Shown here one piece after another: positions 60,144 to 64,000 of a stretch of 64,000 nt of DNA. Numbering within the stretch: the first letter of the stretch is position 1; the number at the start of each line of letters is the position of its first letter. The notes beneath the pieces are model-generated. The model saw only the letters and a list, made by a program, of their open reading frames with translations, was not told the DNA's origin and did not search any database. Source of the DNA: Phocaeicola faecium (GTDB lineage Bacteria; Bacteroidota; Bacteroidia; Bacteroidales; Bacteroidaceae); NCBI RefSeq assembly GCF_014837055.1, contig NZ_JACSPQ010000009.1, forward strand, positions 1 to 64,000, read 5' to 3'. The position numbers and the translations under genes are program-made.

Positions 60144-61502
60144 TCATGCCGCTTTAACTGTCCTGTTCCTGATCCTGTCAATCATCAGTACGGCATTTGC
60201 CGTATGTATTCCGAAGAAAATCCACAGGATTTCCGTCTTCCTGTTCCGTGCCCTTATCCTCGAGAGCGAGTAATGCTGCTTCTGTGTGCCGAAGCTGCCT
60301 TCAAGCCGGGTGGCCCTCTCCCTTGAAAGTTCACTTCTGAGAACCTTCCTCAAGAATTCATCCCTGGCCGCCCTTCCCTTGCGTACGAAGGAAGTGGAGA
60401 TTCCGTATTTCGTACAGAACTTCCTGTTGGCGTTATTGGCATAGATGGAATCGGCTGCCACGCATCTTACCCTCACGTTCATGAGCTTCTGCTGCATGCG
60501 GATGCAGTCCTTCAGGCGTATGCCCTCGTTGAAAGCCTTGAACGAGAGGTGTTCGATGAACGATATGCCGTCTATCTGTATATTGTTGACCTTCGCACCG
60601 AACTCGACGGATTTCGTTTCCTTGCCTCTTACGATGGGACGTACATAATGACGGTCAATGCTGACGATACGGTCACTGACTTTCCGTCCTTCAAACATTT
60701 CCTTTTCCTGTACAAGAACCTTTCTGATGATGGAAAGCCGCTTCCGGTAATCCTGAGTATACCGGAGTGAGCCCCCATGCTCCCTGTGAATTCCATCCCA
60801 CTGCATGAGAAGTTTTTCAAGAAGCCTGATCATACGACGCTTGAGCATCCTTGTCCTTGATGCCTTTCTCTTTCTTTTCTTACAGTAGGACAGATAAGCC
60901 TTGGCAACATCATCATATTTGTTGCGCGGACGTCTTATGCCCAGATTCCTGCAATGACGACACATATGCCTGTAGAGCCATGAGAGGCTTTCCCAAAGGA
61001 GTTTCATGTCTGTGGGAAAACGCATGTGGCTTTCGTAGCATGTGGCATCGGTCATGCACACGTGAAGGTTCTCAAGATAAGGCTTCCAGTGTGAGGCCAG
61101 CACTTCCTGGAGGGATTCAATGTCAAGACGGGATGCCATCTCATTGCGGATGGCACTGACTATCTTGTAGTTGGTTATGGGAAAGGACGGGTCTATCATG
61201 ATTCCGCAGAACATCTGGTAGTGTATGTTACCGTTCAGATGTTCCACCAGCTGTCTGTCGGAGAATCCGGTGTATGCCTTCAGGACCATGAGGGCAATCT
61301 TTGCCGCAGGGCTGAAGATGTTCCTGCGTCCCAGTCGCTGTTCCGACAGGCCCAGGGCTTTTGCCATACGCTCAAACGGAAACACCGAGTGAAGCCTGCC
61401 AAGCTCACTCTCGTTAAAACTCTTGCGGTATTTTTCCAGAATATCAAATTCTGTAAAGCCCAAAGTAGGGTGAATTTCTGAAATATTTTGTACTTTTGCC
61501 AT
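60144..61502 (-). CDS. DUF772/DDE transposase of IS-B (IS1182-like)
   Basis: This 452-residue transposase begins MAKVQNISEIHPTLGFTEFD; the start at 61502 was chosen over an upstream frame that reads through a hairpin. Segments are FPFERMAKALGL, a DDE start CMTDATCYESHMRFPTDMKL, AADSIYANNANRKFC and the C-terminal ATRLEGSFGTQKQHYSL. It has no internal stop. The sub-family is tentative. Confidence 0.82.
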   Translation of the reverse strand: MAKVQNISEIHPTLGFTEFDILEKYRKSFNESELGRLHSVFPFERMAKALGLSEQRLGRRNIFSPAAKIALMVLKAYTGFSDRQLVEHLNGNIHYQMFCGIMIDPSFPITNYKIVSAIRNEMASRLDIESLQEVLASHWKPYLENLHVCMTDATCYESHMRFPTDMKLLWESLSWLYRHMCRHCRNLGIRRPRNKYDDVAKAYLSYCKKRKRKASRTRMLKRRMIRLLEKLLMQWDGIHREHGGSLRYTQDYRKRLSIIRKVLVQEKEMFEGRKVSDRIVSIDRHYVRPIVRGKETKSVEFGAKVNNIQIDGISFIEHLSFKAFNEGIRLKDCIRMQQKLMNVRVRCVAADSIYANNANRKFCTKYGISTSFVRKGRAARDEFLRKVLRSELSRERATRLEGSFGTQKQHYSLSRIRARNRKTEILWIFFGIHTANAVLMIDRIRNRTVKAA

Positions 61503-61514
61503 ATCTTGGTTGGA

Positions 61515-61560
61515 GTATTTCCCCCGTTTTGGCTGCCAAACCTCATTTTCGGGGGAATAC
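61515..61560 (-). promoter_or_regulatory. Hairpin before the IS-B transposase start
   Basis: GTATTTCCCCCG (61515-61526) pairs with CGGGGGAATAC (61550-61560) with one bulge, and TTTGGC/CCAAA forms an inner pair. It lies 13 bp before the ATG and may limit expression. Confidence 0.55.
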
Positions 61561-61561
61561 C

Positions 61562-61631
61562 TAAAGATACAAAAAAGCCAGCTAATTCGCAACACTTTGT
61601 GTATGAATTAGTTGGCTAATTTTATATTATT
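61562..61631. repeat. 70-bp direct repeat with hairpin, copy in IS-B
   Basis: This stretch (GCTAATTCGC, ACTTTGTGTATGAATTAGTT) is close to 58461-58530, which lies left of IS-A. Each copy contains an 11-12-bp hairpin. The left copy may be a remnant of an earlier related element or a shared terminator. Confidence 0.6.
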
Positions 61632-61760
61632 TACTGAATGTCCCTACTTAATGAATATCCCTATATTGACGGTGAGCTAAAATGAGTCATAGAACATCTA
61701 TCAATCATTGCACTTATATGCTTAATAGATACGATTGAATGCTTTATCATCAGACTTTGT

Positions 61761-62384
61761 TCATTCCTTTTTATCCCTCAAAGCATAAAAATCTTTTACA
61801 TAATATATTTTCATATTATTATTAAATCTTATTTCACCTATTATATCAGACTCATCTTTTACAATTGGAATATAAACTCTATACCCTTCATTATTTTTAT
61901 ATATAGACATCGAATTCATGTCATATTGTATTTGAGCATTAGGGAATGTGTTCCAATACCATCTCATATTATAAAAAACATCTTTTATAGAGAAATCTTT
62001 TTTTAGAAAAAAAACCTGTACACTATCAGCAAAAAAACTACTATATGCTTTGTAGTCTTTATTATAAACTGAATTTGTATAGTTTTGCATTATTTCATGT
62101 AATTTCCTCATTTCTAGAGAAGTAAGTTCTCGTTGAAGAATATCTTTTTTAATATGAGACAATTGCCCTCCAGAATCACTATTTAAAGACAATATAAAAT
62201 CTAAATTACTTTTATCCAATACAAAATTCTGTTCAAATAAAGAATAAATTATCCTATTCCTCTCTTCGATTTGAACTTTTAGCCCCTTTGCATATCTTAA
62301 ACCATATAATAAAACGGCTAACAAACACAATATAATAAACCCTACAATAGAGAATAATACAATTATTTTATTTTTTTTCATCAT
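61761..62384 (-). CDS. Membrane-anchored protein of unknown function
   Basis: This 207-residue protein has one N-terminal membrane helix (IIVLFSIVGFIILCLLAVLL), a coil, and a C-terminal half with segments such as YTNSVYNKDYKAYSSFFADS resembling an NTF2/SnoaL-like fold. It overlaps the upstream gene by 17 bp. It is AT-rich. No family is recognised. Confidence 0.6.
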   Translation of the reverse strand: MMKKNKIIVLFSIVGFIILCLLAVLLYGLRYAKGLKVQIEERNRIIYSLFEQNFVLDKSNLDFILSLNSDSGGQLSHIKKDILQRELTSLEMRKLHEIMQNYTNSVYNKDYKAYSSFFADSVQVFFLKKDFSIKDVFYNMRWYWNTFPNAQIQYDMNSMSIYKNNEGYRVYIPIVKDESDIIGEIRFNNNMKIYYVKDFYALRDKKE

Positions 62385-62610
62385 CCAAAATTTTAATCTG
62401 TAATTCTAGTACTTCAATCTTATTATTTAATTTCAAAATTTCTAAATCTTTCATCTGTTTTTCATTCATGCACTTAAATTGCTGATCAAGCAACTTTATA
62501 TCACAATTCATTTTTGTAATAATAACTCCCGCTGTATATCCTAATCCCATAACCCATGCTACAATTGATATAATGCCGAAGATATTCTTTAAATTTTTTA
62601 TATATTTCAT
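62368..62610 (-). CDS. Small membrane/coiled-coil protein of unknown function
   Basis: This 80-residue protein has one membrane helix (IFGIISIVAWVMGLGYTAGV) and a Lys/Glu/Leu-rich coiled-coil tail (LEILKLNNKIEVLELQIKIL). It precedes and overlaps the gene above and is co-transcribed with it. The pair is of unknown role. Confidence 0.58.
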   Translation of the reverse strand: MKYIKNLKNIFGIISIVAWVMGLGYTAGVIITKMNCDIKLLDQQFKCMNEKQMKDLEILKLNNKIEVLELQIKILDDEKK

Positions 62611-62662
62611 ATATCCTCACTTCCATTATAGATTCCCTAAAAAATAAAAAACAATTCCGCAA

Positions 62663-62730
62663 CATAAGTTCAAGATAAAAAGTAAAATTATGAAAATTAG
62701 TGACATAGCGATAAAAGCATTGAACTTATG
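62663..62730. repeat. Inverted repeat before the IS982-type remnant
   Basis: CATAAGTTCA (62663-62672) and TGAACTTATG (62721-62730) are perfect inverted repeats 48 bp apart. They lie just before the decayed transposase. Confidence 0.5.
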
Positions 62731-62750
62731 ATGCTAAATATTACATTCAA

Positions 62751-63495
62751 ATGATTACCACTATGTCCTCAGAGGCTAAAGTTACGGAGATTTATTGTAT
62801 GGCGGATGATTTTTGCAAAGAATTTGCCAAGATACAAGAAAAATACATGGTTGACGACAAGAATCGCAAACATCGGAACAAGCCCAACCGGATGAGCGAT
62901 GCAGAAATCATGGTCATTCTGATTCTGTTCCATTCAGGAGGTTTTCGATGTTTCAAGCATTATTATAAAGAGTATGTCTGCAAGCATCTGACGCATCTCT
63001 TCCCAAAACGTGTGTCCTACAACCGTTTTGTGAAGTTGGAGAAAGAAGTCTTGTTACAGCTTACTGTCTTCATCAAGGAAGTCTTGCTAGGTACTTGTAC
63101 CGATATCAGCTTTGTGGATTCCACGCCGTTGCGTGTATACCGGAATCAGCGCATCCTGATACACAATACTTTCAGGGGATTACAGAACGTAGAAATGTTC
63201 AATGGGATGGTTCTTCGGATTCAAACTACACCTGATCATCAATGACAAAGACGAAATCCTTAATTTTATGTTCACACCGAGAAATATGGATGATCGTGAG
63301 CAACTGAAACAGGCAGGATTTCTGAAGGCATAAAGGGCAATCTCTGTGCGGACAAGCATTGCTTGAGAACCTTTTCCTTAACGGCATACAGTTGATAACC
63401 AAAGTAAAGAACAATATGAAGAATTCCCTGATGAGCGTAGTGGACAAAATTCTGTTTAAGAAAAGAACTTTGATAGAAATAGTTTACACCATCTA
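62751..63495 (+). pseudogene. Decayed IS982-type transposase
   Basis: The first 150 residues (SEAKVTEIYCMADDFCKEFA, SDAEIMVILILFHSGGFRCF, DISFVDSTPLRVYRN) match IS982 transposases. Near 63205 the frame shifts, after which WFFGFKLHLIINDKDEILNF continues in another frame until a stop at about 63333. A later frame carries LFLNGIQLITKVKNNMKNSL. The C-terminal part is missing. The start may be at 62763. Confidence 0.82.
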
Positions 63496-64000
63496 AGCGT
63501 AGATATCAATGTCTTTGTTTTCTTCTTCCTCGATCACTTGGCAGAGGAAGAAAGGTATATTTCCTCAGATTAATCATTGTAACAAACGACTTTCTGTGAT
63601 GTATAAGTTTTTTTGAGCGTATATTTGGCTTTTGTAGAGAAAACTTTCTGCGTTATCCTACAAATTCTATAATTTCTCTAATACTTCTTCGGTATGTAGA
63701 ATACACGTACATAATTGCAGAATCCTAGCCACCTATTATATTCTTCCGTGTCATTCTGCACTTCATTTTCCGACTTGTTGTCAAATCCGTAGCGGAACAC
63801 AAGATATTTCTTTCAACGCATACAGGTTCATGTTCTAGAAACACTTGTATCTGCTCTCATCAGCATTAAGGATATAGCCACCAAAGTCTTTCTTATCATA
63901 ATCATCAAACATGTAATTTACTATTGCTAGTTTATGATGTTAATAACCGTGTAGCGTGAAACGAAGTGTCTTAGTATATAATTGTCATATTCAATTAATC
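63496..64000. other. Decayed sequence at the right end of the window
   Basis: No intact gene. On the minus strand a broken frame reads FDDYDKKDFGGYILNADESR near 63840-63920 and stops soon after, which suggests the remnant of an old gene. The region is AT-rich. Confidence 0.35.

Larger units (their letters stand above)
59964..61644. mobile_element. Intact DUF772-type insertion sequence (IS-B)
   Basis: The left end GGGATATTCAGTAAAT (59964-59979) matches the reverse complement of the right end (61629-61644) in 15 of 16 bases. TACTTA lies at both outer sides (59958-59963 and 61645-61650). The element is 1681 bp with one transposase gene on the minus strand. Confidence 0.75.

Overview
The window looks like Bacteroidales DNA (Bacteroides, Phocaeicola or Parabacteroides type). 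The grounds are repeated TAnnTTTG-type promoter -7 elements, CTnDOT-like tra gene products, SusC-style outer membrane barrels, Bacteroides-type lipoproteins, and a radical-SAM/GG-leader peptide system typical of the phylum. No rRNA, tRNA, integrase or CRISPR array was seen. Most of the window reads as one large conjugative, plasmid-like element carrying cargo; a plasmid and an integrated element cannot be told apart from this stretch.

Region 1 (1-13.9 kb) is a peptide-natural-product (RiPP) locus. It has a small HTH protein, a C39-peptidase ABC exporter, an HlyD-type adaptor, three small precursor peptides with double-glycine leaders, three radical SAM/SPASM maturases, and two outer-membrane beta-barrel receptors. 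Two of the precursors are short or were start-corrected here. A 12-bp element (AGCGGATTGTAA) lies at the same distance from the promoter of the exporter operon and from that of the second precursor, which suggests co-regulation. The third precursor and maturase run on the opposite strand from their own promoter.

Region 2 (14-17 kb) is the mobilisation block on the minus strand: a MobC-like protein, a MOBP-like relaxase with an HxHxH motif, and a gene of unknown function. Upstream lies the probable oriT.

Region 3 (17.4-40.1 kb) is the plus-strand backbone. It holds ParA, a DUF3408 protein, an array of eight iterons with exact 32-bp spacing in the middle, a replication initiator, a Crp-like regulator with a structured leader, and then a long tra operon. 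The operon encodes TraO, three VirB2-like small proteins, TraF, a VirB4 ATPase, TraI, TraJ, TraK, TraM, TraN, a DUF3945-like protein, an ArdC-like protein, SSB and a VirD4 coupling protein. It ends in accessory genes (lipoprotein, DUF234-type ATPase, Toprim/DUF3991 protein, unknown). A ninth iteron copy sits just before the tra promoter.

Region 4 (40.3-49.4 kb) is AT-rich cargo: an astacin-type protease, a DUF4377 lipoprotein, an alpha-oxoamine synthase, several secreted lipoproteins including a beta-gamma-crystallin protein, a DUF3943 outer membrane protein, and a TetR regulator. Palindromes of the form TACAAT-N4-ATTGTA lie at several of these promoters and upstream of the TetR gene, suggesting a small regulon.

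Region 5 (49.4-55.9 kb) holds minus-strand maintenance genes common on such elements: DUF2958, Api92-like, SSB, SLOG, RadC and phosphoribosyltransferase. Two roughly 290-bp imperfect direct repeats act as leaders there. Region 6 (55.9-57.8 kb) is a coupled AAA-ATPase/DUF4276 pair, probably anti-phage defence. Region 7 (58.5-64 kb) is an insertion-sequence graveyard: two intact IS elements side by side with identical TACTTA hexamers at three junctions, a pair of small membrane proteins, and a decayed IS982-type element.
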